Origin: Paracoccus sp. M683
Lineage (GTDB): Bacteria; Pseudomonadota; Alphaproteobacteria; Rhodobacterales; Rhodobacteraceae
Direction of reading: 5' to 3'
Assembly: GCF_007096355.1 (NCBI RefSeq)
Contig: NZ_VKDF01000001.1
Location: forward strand, 632,683-696,682
DNA: 64,000 nucleotides
Position numbers and translations under genes: made by a program. Positions 28,236-36,123 of the stretch are shown piece after piece. Under the pieces are notes generated by a model. The model was not told the DNA's origin. It did not search any database and saw nothing but the letters and a program-made list of their open reading frames with translations. Within the stretch, counting starts at the first letter, position 1. Every line of letters starts with the position of its first letter.

Positions 28236-28299
28236 ATGACATTTAAGTCATCTGGCCTCGTTGAAAATGGAAAATTCGGCGGCTGGACATTAAAGTCAT
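28236..28299. promoter_or_regulatory. pair of near-identical 14-bp repeats
   Basis: GACATTTAAGTCAT (28238-28251) and GACATTAAAGTCAT (28286-28299) differ at one base and are 48 bases apart. Each has GAC and GTC half-sites around six A/T bases, the pattern of tandem binding sites for a dimeric regulator or of an AT-rich structural element. Confidence 0.5.
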
Positions 28300-28470
28300 T
28301 GCCATTTCAAATTTACCGGCAATAGTGCCGCCGGTGGCGACATGGCCCAAAGCGGCCGGCCATACGGCCAAAGCGACGCCATGAAGCCGAGGGCCTAGGA
28401 CCGTCGGTTGTAATCACCGGCGTAAATATCCCACGAACCAGACCAATGTGGCTTGCGTCATGGCAGCACA

Positions 28471-28500
28471 AGAAAACCCGCCGGTCGCAGAACCGGCGGG
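28471..28500 (-). terminator. intrinsic terminator of the PQQ dehydrogenase gene
   Basis: On the minus strand CCCGCCGGTT-CTGCG-ACCGGCGGG forms a strong stem-loop followed by TTTTCTT, about 30 bases after the stop of the dehydrogenase gene. It is a textbook rho-independent terminator, so that gene is transcribed as its own unit. Confidence 0.88.
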
Positions 28501-28531
28501 CACAGTTTCGCCATTCGGCAAGGGAGATCTA

Positions 28532-30322
28532 TCAGCCGTTGCTGGGTTCGGCGGGTGCGGCTGCCGTGCTGGCCCCCGAGGGCAGCTTGAACGTCCAGAC
28601 CATGCCGCCCTGGTTCAGATAATTGACCTTGCTGGCAACCTCGCCGCCCCACAGGGGCACCGCGCCGCCCCAGCCCGAGACAATGGCGACATATTGTTCG
28701 CCCTCGGATTCCCAGGTGACGGGCTGGCCGACGATGCCCGAGCCGGTCTGGAACGACCACAGCTTGTCACCGGTTTCGTCATCCAGCGCGATGAACTCGC
28801 CCTCGGGGGTGCCATAGAAAACCAGACCGCCGGCGGTGGTCATCACGCCGCTCCACAGGGGGGCGTTGTTCTTGACCTCCCATTTCCATTCGCCGGTCAT
28901 CGGGTCGATGGCCTTCAGCGAACCGATATGGTCCTCATACATCGGCTTGATGGTAAAGCCCGAGCCAAGATAGGCGGCGCCCTGCTTGTAGGTCACAGGC
29001 TCGTTCCAGATATCCATGCCCCATTCGTTCGAGGGCACATAGAACAGCCCGGTCTTCTGGCTATAGGCCATGGGCATCCAGTTCTTGCCACCCAGGAAGC
29101 CGGGGGCAGAGAACACCGTCTCGCCCTTCTGGCCCTCGGTCGCGGCCGAAGGATCACCGGGGCGGTTTTCCTCGACATAGACGGGGCGGCCATTGTCGTC
29201 GATATCGCTGGCCCAGGTGATGTCCTTGACGAAGGGCCAAGCGTCGACAAAGGCGCCATCCTCGCGGTTCAGCACATAGAAAAAGCCGTTGCGGTCGGCG
29301 GTGGCGTATTTCTTGGCACCCTCGGCATCGGTGAAGCTGACGACCTCGTTCACGCCGTCATAATCCCAGCCCTCGCGCGGGGTGGTCTGGAAATGCCATT
29401 TGATCTCGCCGGTCTTGGGGTCGATCCCCAGTCGCGAGGCGGCATAGAGGTTGTCGCCTGCATTGCCCTCGACCGGCTTGCCGGCATTGCGCAGATGGCT
29501 GTTCCAGGGGGCCGGGTTGCCGGTGCCGAAAACCAGCGTGTCGGTATCGGCATCATAGGAACCACCCAACCAGGTCGCACCGCCACCGGTTTTCCACAGA
29601 TCGCCCGGCCAGGTGGCGTTCAGCGTGCCGGTCATGGTGCTTTCCTGCCCGTTCAGCGTGCCCATGTGACCCTCGATCACGGGGCGGGTCCAGACGATCT
29701 CGCCAGTGTCAGCATTGCGGGCCTGGACCTCGCCGACAACGCCGAACTCGCCGCCGGAATTGCCGGTGATGACCAGCCCATCGACGATCAGCGGCGCGGC
29801 GGTATAGCTGTAGCCGGCCTTGTAATCAGCGATCTGGTCGCGCCAGACCACGTCGCCGGTTTTCAGATCCAGCGCGACGATGCGCGCGTCCAGCGTGCCG
29901 AAATAGATCTTGTCGCCATAGATCGCCCCGCCCCTGTTGATCACGTCGCAGCAGGGCAGGATGCCTTCGGGCAGTCGGGCATCATATTGCCAGACCTCGT
30001 TGCCGGTCTTCAGGTCGATCGCGTAAAGCCGCGAATAGGACCCGGTGACATACATCATGCCATCATAGATCAGCGGCTGGCTTTCCTGCCCGCGCTGCTT
30101 TTCGCCACCCATCGAAAAGGCCCAGGCCGGCACCATCTGGCTGACGTTTTCCTTGTTGATCTTGTCCAGAGGGCTGAAGCGCTGCAAATCGCGCCCCATG
30201 CCGTTGGTCAGCACGGATTCGGTTACGGTCTGGTCGTTGGCCAGATCCTCTTCCGTTACCTGGCTTGCGGCGGGAAAGGCCGCCATGACCGCCATGATCG
30301 CGGTTGCGCTGAGTAGTTTCAT
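28532..30322 (-). CDS. PQQ-dependent alcohol dehydrogenase, probably lanthanide-dependent (ExaF/PedH-like)
   Basis: A 596-aa periplasmic quinoprotein oxidising primary alcohols and passing electrons to a cytochrome c. A signal peptide (about 1-21, [20 protein letters not shown]) precedes an eight-bladed propeller with repeated tryptophan-docking motifs ([24 protein letters not shown]). The vicinal Cys pair in LPCCDV is at 124-125. The active-site block reads GWDYDGVNE: catalytic Asp320 and a second Asp322 two residues later. That extra Asp is the mark of lanthanide-binding enzymes (XoxF, ExaF, PedH); calcium enzymes have Ala or Ser there. Overall wording ([40 protein letters not shown]) is of the ethanol dehydrogenase type rather than XoxF. 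GGAGGAG ribosome site; own terminator. Confidence 0.9.
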   Translation of the reverse strand: MKLLSATAIMAVMAAFPAASQVTEEDLANDQTVTESVLTNGMGRDLQRFSPLDKINKENVSQMVPAWAFSMGGEKQRGQESQPLIYDGMMYVTGSYSRLYAIDLKTGNEVWQYDARLPEGILPCCDVINRGGAIYGDKIYFGTLDARIVALDLKTGDVVWRDQIADYKAGYSYTAAPLIVDGLVITGNSGGEFGVVGEVQARNADTGEIVWTRPVIEGHMGTLNGQESTMTGTLNATWPGDLWKTGGGATWLGGSYDADTDTLVFGTGNPAPWNSHLRNAGKPVEGNAGDNLYAASRLGIDPKTGEIKWHFQTTPREGWDYDGVNEVVSFTDAEGAKKYATADRNGFFYVLNREDGAFVDAWPFVKDITWASDIDDNGRPVYVEENRPGDPSAATEGQKGETVFSAPGFLGGKNWMPMAYSQKTGLFYVPSNEWGMDIWNEPVTYKQGAAYLGSGFTIKPMYEDHIGSLKAIDPMTGEWKWEVKNNAPLWSGVMTTAGGLVFYGTPEGEFIALDDETGDKLWSFQTGSGIVGQPVTWESEGEQYVAIVSGWGGAVPLWGGEVASKVNYLNQGGMVWTFKLPSGASTAAAPAEPSNG

Positions 30323-30414
30323 CGGTCTCCTCCCATGCGACAAGCGCAAGACGCGCCCGCTTGGTCGAGTTAACGGCGACCCCGAAAACCGATCAATTCG
30401 CGCATCGTAGTAAG

Positions 30415-30423
30415 ACTTTGGTC
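30415..30423 (-). promoter_or_regulatory. GACCAAAGT motif upstream of the PQQ dehydrogenase gene
   Basis: The minus strand reads CTCGACCAAAGTCTTACTAC about 95 bases before the dehydrogenase start. A similar string, GACCTAAGTATAAT, precedes the NosR-like gene at 31113-31126, and a second TCGACCAA half lies at 30361-30368. The shared GACC(A/T)AAGT could be a binding site for the LuxR-type regulator of this locus (inference from two occurrences only). Confidence 0.3.
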
Positions 30424-30463
30424 GAGGATTCGGGACCAGGCGATTCGCGCCGTCACGCGCGCG

Positions 30464-31036
30464 TCAGAACATCGGCCCATAGCGCCAGGCATCGGCGTCG
30501 GGCGTGACCTCGTCGGGATCATAGCCGGCATTGCGAAGCCGCACGGCCTGCGCCACACCCTCGGCTGCGGCCTGATCGACCAGCGCCCGCCCTGCGGCCT
30601 CGTCCCGCGCGACGCCATGGCCACGGATCAGATCCAGCCCATAGTTGAACTTGCCGATCGGGTCGCCTGCCTCGGCGGCGCGACGGCTCCATTCCGCGGC
30701 GGCGTCGGGGTCATAGGGGCCGCCAAGGCCGTTATTGTCCAGCTGGCTCATCCACGTCATCGCAGCGGTCCAGCCGGCCTCGGCACAGGCGCCAAAGGTT
30801 TCGCGTGCGATGTCGTGATCGCCCTTCTTCGTCATGGCATAGCCCGAGGCGCAGGTGATCATGTCCAGCCGCCCCTCGCGGGCGTTCTGGATCATGCGGT
30901 CCATGCTTAGTTCATCGGGGTTCAGCGTGCCGCCGGGATCGGCGTCCTGCGCATCGGCAGGCAAGGCCGCCGGCGCGGCCATCGCAACGCCAAGGCACAG
31001 GCAAAGGGCAAGACGGCAGGTGCGGAAATGCGGCAT
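30464..31036 (-). CDS. exported Sel1/TPR-like repeat protein
   Basis: A 190-aa protein with a signal peptide (about 1-29, cleaved near ADAQ) followed by two to three Sel1-like helical repeats, for example NYGLDLIRGHGVARDEAAGR and AAAEWSRRAAEAGDPIGKF. Such repeats form protein-binding scaffolds. It has two Cys (ITCASGYA and FGACAEAG) that could form a disulfide. The ribosome site is GGAGGAAAAG. It lies between the PQQ dehydrogenase and the divergent NosR-like gene and is read toward the dehydrogenase, 141 bases away. A role in the alcohol oxidation system is likely by position but untested. Confidence 0.72.
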   Translation of the reverse strand: MPHFRTCRLALCLCLGVAMAAPAALPADAQDADPGGTLNPDELSMDRMIQNAREGRLDMITCASGYAMTKKGDHDIARETFGACAEAGWTAAMTWMSQLDNNGLGGPYDPDAAAEWSRRAAEAGDPIGKFNYGLDLIRGHGVARDEAAGRALVDQAAAEGVAQAVRLRNAGYDPDEVTPDADAWRYGPMF

Positions 31037-31106
31037 CTTTTCCTCCTGCCGGAGAGGCTAGGCCCGACCGGCCCATCTGGCCAGCGGCACCAAGGTCGTA
31101 AACAGG

Positions 31107-31126
31107 GGTCTAGACCTAAGTATAAT
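31107..31126 (+). promoter_or_regulatory. palindrome and -10 element of the NosR-like operon
   Basis: The perfect palindrome GGTCTAGACC (31107-31116) is followed by TAAG and a perfect TATAAT (31121-31126), 35 bases before the ATG at 31162. A regulator bound at the palindrome would contact RNA polymerase at or near the -35 position, as expected for an activated promoter. Confidence 0.5.
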
Positions 31127-31161
31127 TCCGGCAAGGCCCGGCGGTTGGCTAATTTCAGTCC

Positions 31162-33264
31162 ATGCGCAAGGTTCTGGTTTCGCTTCTTCTGCTTGCCCGT
31201 CTGCTTCTGCCCGTCCCCGTCGCGGCAGCGCCTCAGCTTGCGCCCAGCCCGCAGGACCGGATCGCCGCGCTGATCGCGCCGCCGATGGAACTGGGCGAGG
31301 CGCTGTCGGACAATGGTGTCTATCAGCTGCTGAACTCGGGCGGGGCGCTGGCCGGCTATGTGTTCGAAACGGGACCGCTGGCGCCCCTGCCCGGCTTTTC
31401 AGGTGCCGCTATCAACATGCTGGTGGTGCTGGACCTGAACGGCCGCTTCATCGAGGTCAGGCTGCTGGACCATAACGAGCCGATCTTTGTCTCGGGCCTG
31501 GGTCAGGCGCCGTTTCATGCGTTTTTCGAACAATATCGCGGCCTGTCCATCGCTGACCCGATGGTGGTGGGCAATGCCTATGGCGCGGGCGGCGCGGGCA
31601 GCGATCTGGTCTATCTGGACGGGGTGACCAAGGCCACGGCCAGCGTCAGGATCGCACATGAAAGCATCATGGCGGCCACGCTTCAGGTGGCGCGGGAACG
31701 GATGCAGGGCATCGCCAGCGGCCCCCCGGCCGCGCCCGATCCCGATCACGACGAGGCGCTGACATGGGCCGATCTGGTCGCGCAGGGGCTGGCCGTGAAC
31801 CGCCGCGTCAGCAATGCTCAGGTCGACGCGCTGTTCGCCGGCACCGTCTTTGCCGATGACGACCCGGATGCGAAGGCCGACCCCGATGGCGCTTTTCTCG
31901 ATCTGTGGCTGGTCGATATCGGCCCGCCCGCCATCGCCCGCGCCGTGCTGGACCCGGCCACCCTGGCCGAATTGCAGGCTTTTCAGCGCATCTCGCCGGA
32001 TGACGAGGCCCTGCTGGTCATCGACAGCGGGCGGCACGGATTGGTCTCGGCCGATTTCGTGCGCAATACCGCCCCCGACCGGCTGACGGCGGAGCAGAAC
32101 GGGTTGCCGGTGGCGCTGCGCGATGCCGATCTGCTGGTCGGGCTGGGTGAGGGCGTTCCTGCCGCGCTGCATGACGGCACCGCAATGATCCTGAGGGCGG
32201 ATCGGCGGCTTGGCTTCAACCCGGTCGCGGATTGGGTGCTGAATGTTCAGGTCATCCGCGAACATGGCATGTTCCAGCCCGAACTGGGCAGCCAGCATAT
32301 CGCCGTCGACTATGTCTCGGATCCGCGCTTTTTTCGCCAGACCCAGGCGATCCAGACCCTGCCCCCCTGGCGCGAGGCGCTGCTGAACCGCCAGGCCGAC
32401 GTGATCCTGCTGGCCGCCGGTCTGGCGGCGCTGTTGCCGGTGCTGCTGCTGCGGCAGAGCTGGCTGGCGGGTTTGCCGCGCTATACCCCGGTTCGGCTGG
32501 TGATCCTGGCCGTTGTGCTGGGCTTTGTCGGCTGGTGGGGTCAGGGCCAGCTGTCCATCGTCACGCCGCTGGCCATGGGTCGCGCGCTGATCGACGGGGG
32601 CAGTCTGGGCTTTCTGCTGTATGATCCGTTCTCGCTGCTGGTCTGGGCGGCGGCGGTCATCGGGTTTGTCCTGTGGGGGCGCGGGCTGTTCTGCGGCTGG
32701 TTGTGCCCCTTTGGCGCCTTGCAGGAATTTGCCCATCATATCGGCCGCGCCCTGCGCCTGCCCCGGATCGAGCCTTCTGCCCGGTGGGATGCGCGGCTGA
32801 AATCGCTGAAATATGCGGCGCTGGCCGGTCTGGTGGCGACCATGCTGATCGCGCCCGGCCATCTGGACAAGGCCGCCGAGATCGAGCCGTTCAAGACCGC
32901 CATCACCACGTTTTTCATCCGCGACTGGTATTACGTCGCCTATGCGGCCCTGTGGCTGGTGCTGGGGCTGTTCACCTTCAAGGGATTCTGCCGCTATCTC
33001 TGCCCGCTTGGCGCGCTGATGGCCATCGGCGGCCTGCTGCGCGGGCGCGACTGGATCGCGCGGCGCGCCGAATGCGGATCGCCCTGCCAGCTGTGCCGGG
33101 TGCGCTGCAACTATGCCGCCATCCGCAAGACCGGCGAAATCAATTATTCCGAATGCTTCCAATGCCTTGATTGCGTGACCATCCATGACGATGCCCGCAG
33201 GTGCGTGCCGCTGGTGCTGGCCAGCCGCCGCCGGGCGATGCCCATCCCCGAGGCCGCCGAATGA
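31162..33264 (+). CDS. NosR/NirI-family membrane flavin and Fe-S protein
   Basis: A 700-aa polytopic protein. After a signal sequence (1-23) comes a periplasmic FMN-binding domain (about 45-185) with the flavinylation motif DGVTKATAS (153-161; Thr159 is the expected FMN-threonyl site). A further periplasmic stretch leads to five or six transmembrane helices (about 410-625). Two CxxxCP motifs, FCGWLCPFGAL (near 511) and FCRYLCPLGAL (near 609), are typical of NosR, RnfD/NapH-like electron carriers. A cytoplasmic C-terminus has two 4Fe-4S-type Cys clusters (CGSPCQLCRVRC from about 638 and CFQCLDC from about 665). NosR normally feeds electrons to N2O reductase, but no nosZDFYL is here; instead it stands beside a PQQ dehydrogenase. 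First of a five-gene overlapping operon. Confidence 0.9.
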   Translation: MRKVLVSLLLLARLLLPVPVAAAPQLAPSPQDRIAALIAPPMELGEALSDNGVYQLLNSGGALAGYVFETGPLAPLPGFSGAAINMLVVLDLNGRFIEVRLLDHNEPIFVSGLGQAPFHAFFEQYRGLSIADPMVVGNAYGAGGAGSDLVYLDGVTKATASVRIAHESIMAATLQVARERMQGIASGPPAAPDPDHDEALTWADLVAQGLAVNRRVSNAQVDALFAGTVFADDDPDAKADPDGAFLDLWLVDIGPPAIARAVLDPATLAELQAFQRISPDDEALLVIDSGRHGLVSADFVRNTAPDRLTAEQNGLPVALRDADLLVGLGEGVPAALHDGTAMILRADRRLGFNPVADWVLNVQVIREHGMFQPELGSQHIAVDYVSDPRFFRQTQAIQTLPPWREALLNRQADVILLAAGLAALLPVLLLRQSWLAGLPRYTPVRLVILAVVLGFVGWWGQGQLSIVTPLAMGRALIDGGSLGFLLYDPFSLLVWAAAVIGFVLWGRGLFCGWLCPFGALQEFAHHIGRALRLPRIEPSARWDARLKSLKYAALAGLVATMLIAPGHLDKAAEIEPFKTAITTFFIRDWYYVAYAALWLVLGLFTFKGFCRYLCPLGALMAIGGLLRGRDWIARRAECGSPCQLCRVRCNYAAIRKTGEINYSECFQCLDCVTIHDDARRCVPLVLASRRRAMPIPEAAE

Positions 33265-34196
33265 CCCGCCCGACCGCGCCCACGACCGCCGCCCCCCTGT
33301 CGCGCCGCCGCTTCCTGACCATCAGCGCCTGCGCCAGCCTGCTGGCCGGACAGGCAGGGCAGGCCGCGCCACCGGCCGACTGGCAAGGCGTGGCTCTGGG
33401 TGCCGAGGCGCGGATCACCCTGCATGGCCCGGCCCACCAGACCGGCCCGGCGCTGGATGCCGCCTTGACCCGGCTGCGCCAGATCGAGGCGCTGTTCAAC
33501 CTGCATGATCCCGGCTCGGCCGTGTCGCGGCTGAACGCGGCGGGCTTTCTGCCCGACCTTGCCCCCGATTTCATCCGGCTTCTGCGGCTGTCGGACCATG
33601 TTCACCACCTGACCGGCGGGCTGTTTGACCCAACCGTGCAACCGCTGTGGCTGGCACTGGCGCGGGGCGAGGATTCCCGGCCCGCGCGCAAGGCGATCGG
33701 CTGGAACCGCCTGCAAACCAAATCCCGCGGCGTGAAACTGGCGCCGGGACAGGCGCTGACCCTGAACGGCATCGCCCAGGGCTATGCCGCCGATGCGCTG
33801 CGTGAGACGCTGGCCCGGCTCGGGCTGACCGGGGCGCTGGTCGATCTGGGCGAGTTCGCGGCCCTTGGCGGCCCGTGGCGCGTCGGCATCGCCGATCCCG
33901 CCCTTGGGCTGGTGCTGGACCGCCCGCTGAGGGGCAATGCCATCGCCACATCCTCGCCCGCCGCCATGGCCCTTGGGTCGGGCGGCCATATCCTGAACCC
34001 GCAGGGCGAGGCACCGCCGCAATGGTCCACCATCAGCGTCGAGGCAGACAGCGCGGGCCTGGCAGACGGGCTGTCGACGGCGCTGTGCTTCTGCAACCAT
34101 GCCCAGCTGGCCGACATCCTGCACCGGGCCGGCCCCTCGGTTACCCGGATCACTGCAATTGCCGCCAATGGCGATATTTCAACGGTAGAAACATGA
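33261..34196 (+). CDS. apbE: FAD:protein FMN transferase (ApbE/NosX-like)
   Basis: A 311-aa exported enzyme that attaches FMN to Ser/Thr of target proteins. A twin-arginine signal SRRRFLTISACASLLAG is at about 13-30. ApbE landmarks are RLRQIEALFNLHDPGSAVSR, TGGLFDPTVQPL, LNGIAQGYAADALRETL, LVDLGEFAALGGPWRVGI, ATSSPAAM and GLADGLSTAL; the last usually reads ADALATAL. The ATG overlaps the stop of the NosR-like gene (ATGA), so the flavinylating enzyme is translationally coupled to its probable substrate, as with NosR-NosX. The frame extends 20 codons upstream inside the NosR gene; ATG 33261 is preferred. Confidence 0.9.
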   Translation: MTRPTAPTTAAPLSRRRFLTISACASLLAGQAGQAAPPADWQGVALGAEARITLHGPAHQTGPALDAALTRLRQIEALFNLHDPGSAVSRLNAAGFLPDLAPDFIRLLRLSDHVHHLTGGLFDPTVQPLWLALARGEDSRPARKAIGWNRLQTKSRGVKLAPGQALTLNGIAQGYAADALRETLARLGLTGALVDLGEFAALGGPWRVGIADPALGLVLDRPLRGNAIATSSPAAMALGSGGHILNPQGEAPPQWSTISVEADSAGLADGLSTALCFCNHAQLADILHRAGPSVTRITAIAANGDISTVET

Positions 34197-34969
34197 CCCG
34201 TCCCCCCATCTACACGGAACCGTGGCGCGGCGCTTTGCAATCGCGCTATGCTGGCTTCATGCAGCCGAATGCCTCACCCCCCGAATCGTCCCGAAATGGC
34301 CAGCCGCGCCGGATCGAAACCGCCCTGATCGTCGAGGACCACCCGTTGTTCAGTGACGCGATCTCGATCACCTTGCGCATGGTCAGGGGCATCACCGATG
34401 TCACCGCCGTCGAGACCTTGAACGAGGCCGTCGCCCGGCTGACCTCGGGTCCGGCGCCCGACATCATCCTGCTGGACCTGAACCTGCCCGATGTCGACGG
34501 GCTGGAGGGGTTGTTGCAGGTGCGCCGTGCCGCGCCGGGCGCGCTGGTGCTGATCGTGTCATCGGTCACCGATCCGCGCATCATCGCCGCAGCCATCGGC
34601 GCCGGCGCGGCGGGTTTCGTGCCCAAGCACAGCCAGCGCCACGTCTATCAATCGGCCTTTGACGCTGTCGCCAGCGGCCAGACCTTCCTGCCCGAAGGCA
34701 CCGTTCTGCCCCGCGCCGGCGATGCCACGCCGGGCAATGCGGCGGTTGATCGGGTGAACAGCCTGACGGCGCAGCAGGCCCGGATCCTGGCGCTGATCTG
34801 CGAGGGCAAGTTCAACAAGCAGATCGCGCATGAACTGTCGATCGCGGAAACCACCGTCAAGGCGCATGTCACCTCGATCATGCGCAAGCTGGGCGTCCAC
34901 AGCCGCACCCAGGCCGTTCTGGTCGCGCAAGAGGCCCGGATCGGCAGCCTGGGTTCGTTTGAAACGTGA
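34193..34969 (+). CDS. LuxR/NarL-family response regulator
   Basis: A two-domain regulator (258 aa from ATG 34193, 236 aa from ATG 34259). The receiver domain has acidic pocket residues in LIVEDHPLFSD, phospho-acceptor Asp95 (34193 numbering) in LLDLNLPDVDG and the Lys in GFVPKHSQ. The C-terminal LuxR-type helix-turn-helix is LTAQQARILALICEGKFNKQ followed by IAHELSIAETTVKAHVTSIM. The upstream ATG overlaps the apbE stop (ATGA), the same coupling seen at the other junctions, but typical family length would fit the second ATG. It resembles regulators of quinoprotein alcohol oxidation (ErbR/AgmR, FlhR, RfdR types). Confidence 0.87.
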   Translation: MTRPPIYTEPWRGALQSRYAGFMQPNASPPESSRNGQPRRIETALIVEDHPLFSDAISITLRMVRGITDVTAVETLNEAVARLTSGPAPDIILLDLNLPDVDGLEGLLQVRRAAPGALVLIVSSVTDPRIIAAAIGAGAAGFVPKHSQRHVYQSAFDAVASGQTFLPEGTVLPRAGDATPGNAAVDRVNSLTAQQARILALICEGKFNKQIAHELSIAETTVKAHVTSIMRKLGVHSRTQAVLVAQEARIGSLGSFET

Positions 34970-36123
34970 CGAACGGGGCCGGGACTGATGCCGCACGCCT
35001 GACCCGCGTTGCCACACTGGCGGCAGATTGCCCCGATATTGGCGGTGCGCTGCGCGACCAGCTGGGCAATGATCTGGCGCTGCTGGCGCTGTTTGTGACG
35101 CCGCGCGCCGATTTCGCGGCCGTCTGCGCCGCCGCCGCCGAGGCGATGCCCGACACCCAGGTCATCGCCTGCACCACGGCTGGCGAGATCGAACATGGCT
35201 ATATCGAGGGGCGCATCGTCGCCTTTGGCCTGCCGCACGCTCATTTCCGCGCCGCGACCGTCGCCATTCCCGACCTGCACCGGCTGGACGCGGCCACGCA
35301 GATCCGCGAATTGATCCTTGCTCGCAAGACCGCATCCCGCGCCGACCCGGATTTTCACCACGAATTTGCCTTTCTGATGGTCGACGGCCTGACCATGCGC
35401 GAGGACGCGCTGATGCGGGTCGTGGCGCAGGGTCTGGGGCCGGTGCCTCTGTTCGGCGGCTCGGCCGGGGACGGGCAGCGCTTTGACCGCTGCCTTGTGG
35501 CGCGGGGCGGGCGGGTGATGACCAATGCCGCCGTGCTGGCTTTTGTGCGCACCGATTGCCCGATCAAGGTGTTCAGCTTTGATCATCTGGAACCCGGCAC
35601 CCGGCGGATGGTGGTGACCCAGGCCGACCGCGACCGCCGCATCGTCCGGCGCATCAATGACGAGCCGGCGGCCCGCGAATATGCGCGCATCCTTGGCAAG
35701 GATCCCGATCAGCTGTCGACCTTTACCTTTGCCGGACATCCGCTGGTGGTGCGGGTGGGCGGGCAATATTACGTCCGCTCGATCCAGCGGGTGACCGAGG
35801 ATGGCGATCTGGTCTTTTACTCGGCCATTGACGAGGGCGTCGTGCTGACGCTGGCCAATACCCGCGACATCGCGCAGACGCTGGCCGAGGATCTGCGGGC
35901 CATCGCCGATGCCGGCGATCTGGATCGGGTGCTGATCTGCGACTGCGTGCTGCGCCGGCAAGAGGCCGAACAGACCCAGCGCGTGCATCAGATGTCGGAT
36001 ACCTTCCGCCGCCATGATGTCGTGGGCTTCTCGACCTATGGCGAGCAATATGGCGCGACCCATGTGAACATGACCATGACCGGGGTGGCCTTCTATCACC
36101 CGCAGCAGGCACAGCGGCGATGA
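34966..36123 (+). CDS. FIST-domain sensory protein (NosP-like)
   Basis: A 385-aa cytoplasmic protein with FIST_N (about 25-215, including VIACTTAGEIEHGYIEGRIV and GPVPLFGGSAGDGQRF) and FIST_C (about 235-365, ending VVGFSTYGEQYGATHVNMTM). FIST proteins bind small ligands; the NosP subgroup binds haem and nitric oxide and inhibits a partner histidine kinase encoded next to it. The adjacent kinase is of the NahK/ErcS'-like layout, which supports that pairing. The GTG start overlaps the response-regulator stop (GTGA) and its stop overlaps the kinase start (ATGA). Whether it binds haem cannot be told from sequence alone. Confidence 0.87.
   Translation: MTNGAGTDAARLTRVATLAADCPDIGGALRDQLGNDLALLALFVTPRADFAAVCAAAAEAMPDTQVIACTTAGEIEHGYIEGRIVAFGLPHAHFRAATVAIPDLHRLDAATQIRELILARKTASRADPDFHHEFAFLMVDGLTMREDALMRVVAQGLGPVPLFGGSAGDGQRFDRCLVARGGRVMTNAAVLAFVRTDCPIKVFSFDHLEPGTRRMVVTQADRDRRIVRRINDEPAAREYARILGKDPDQLSTFTFAGHPLVVRVGGQYYVRSIQRVTEDGDLVFYSAIDEGVVLTLANTRDIAQTLAEDLRAIADAGDLDRVLICDCVLRRQEAEQTQRVHQMSDTFRRHDVVGFSTYGEQYGATHVNMTMTGVAFYHPQQAQRR

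Larger units (their letters stand above)
28130..28470. other. AT-rich control region upstream of the lipoprotein gene
   Basis: No gene is evident. The 200 bases next to the lipoprotein start are clearly more AT-rich than the rest of the window and carry a palindrome and a pair of direct repeats (listed separately). The half nearer the PQQ dehydrogenase is GC-rich with short inverted repeats such as CCGGC..GCCGG but nothing I can name. Confidence 0.6.
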
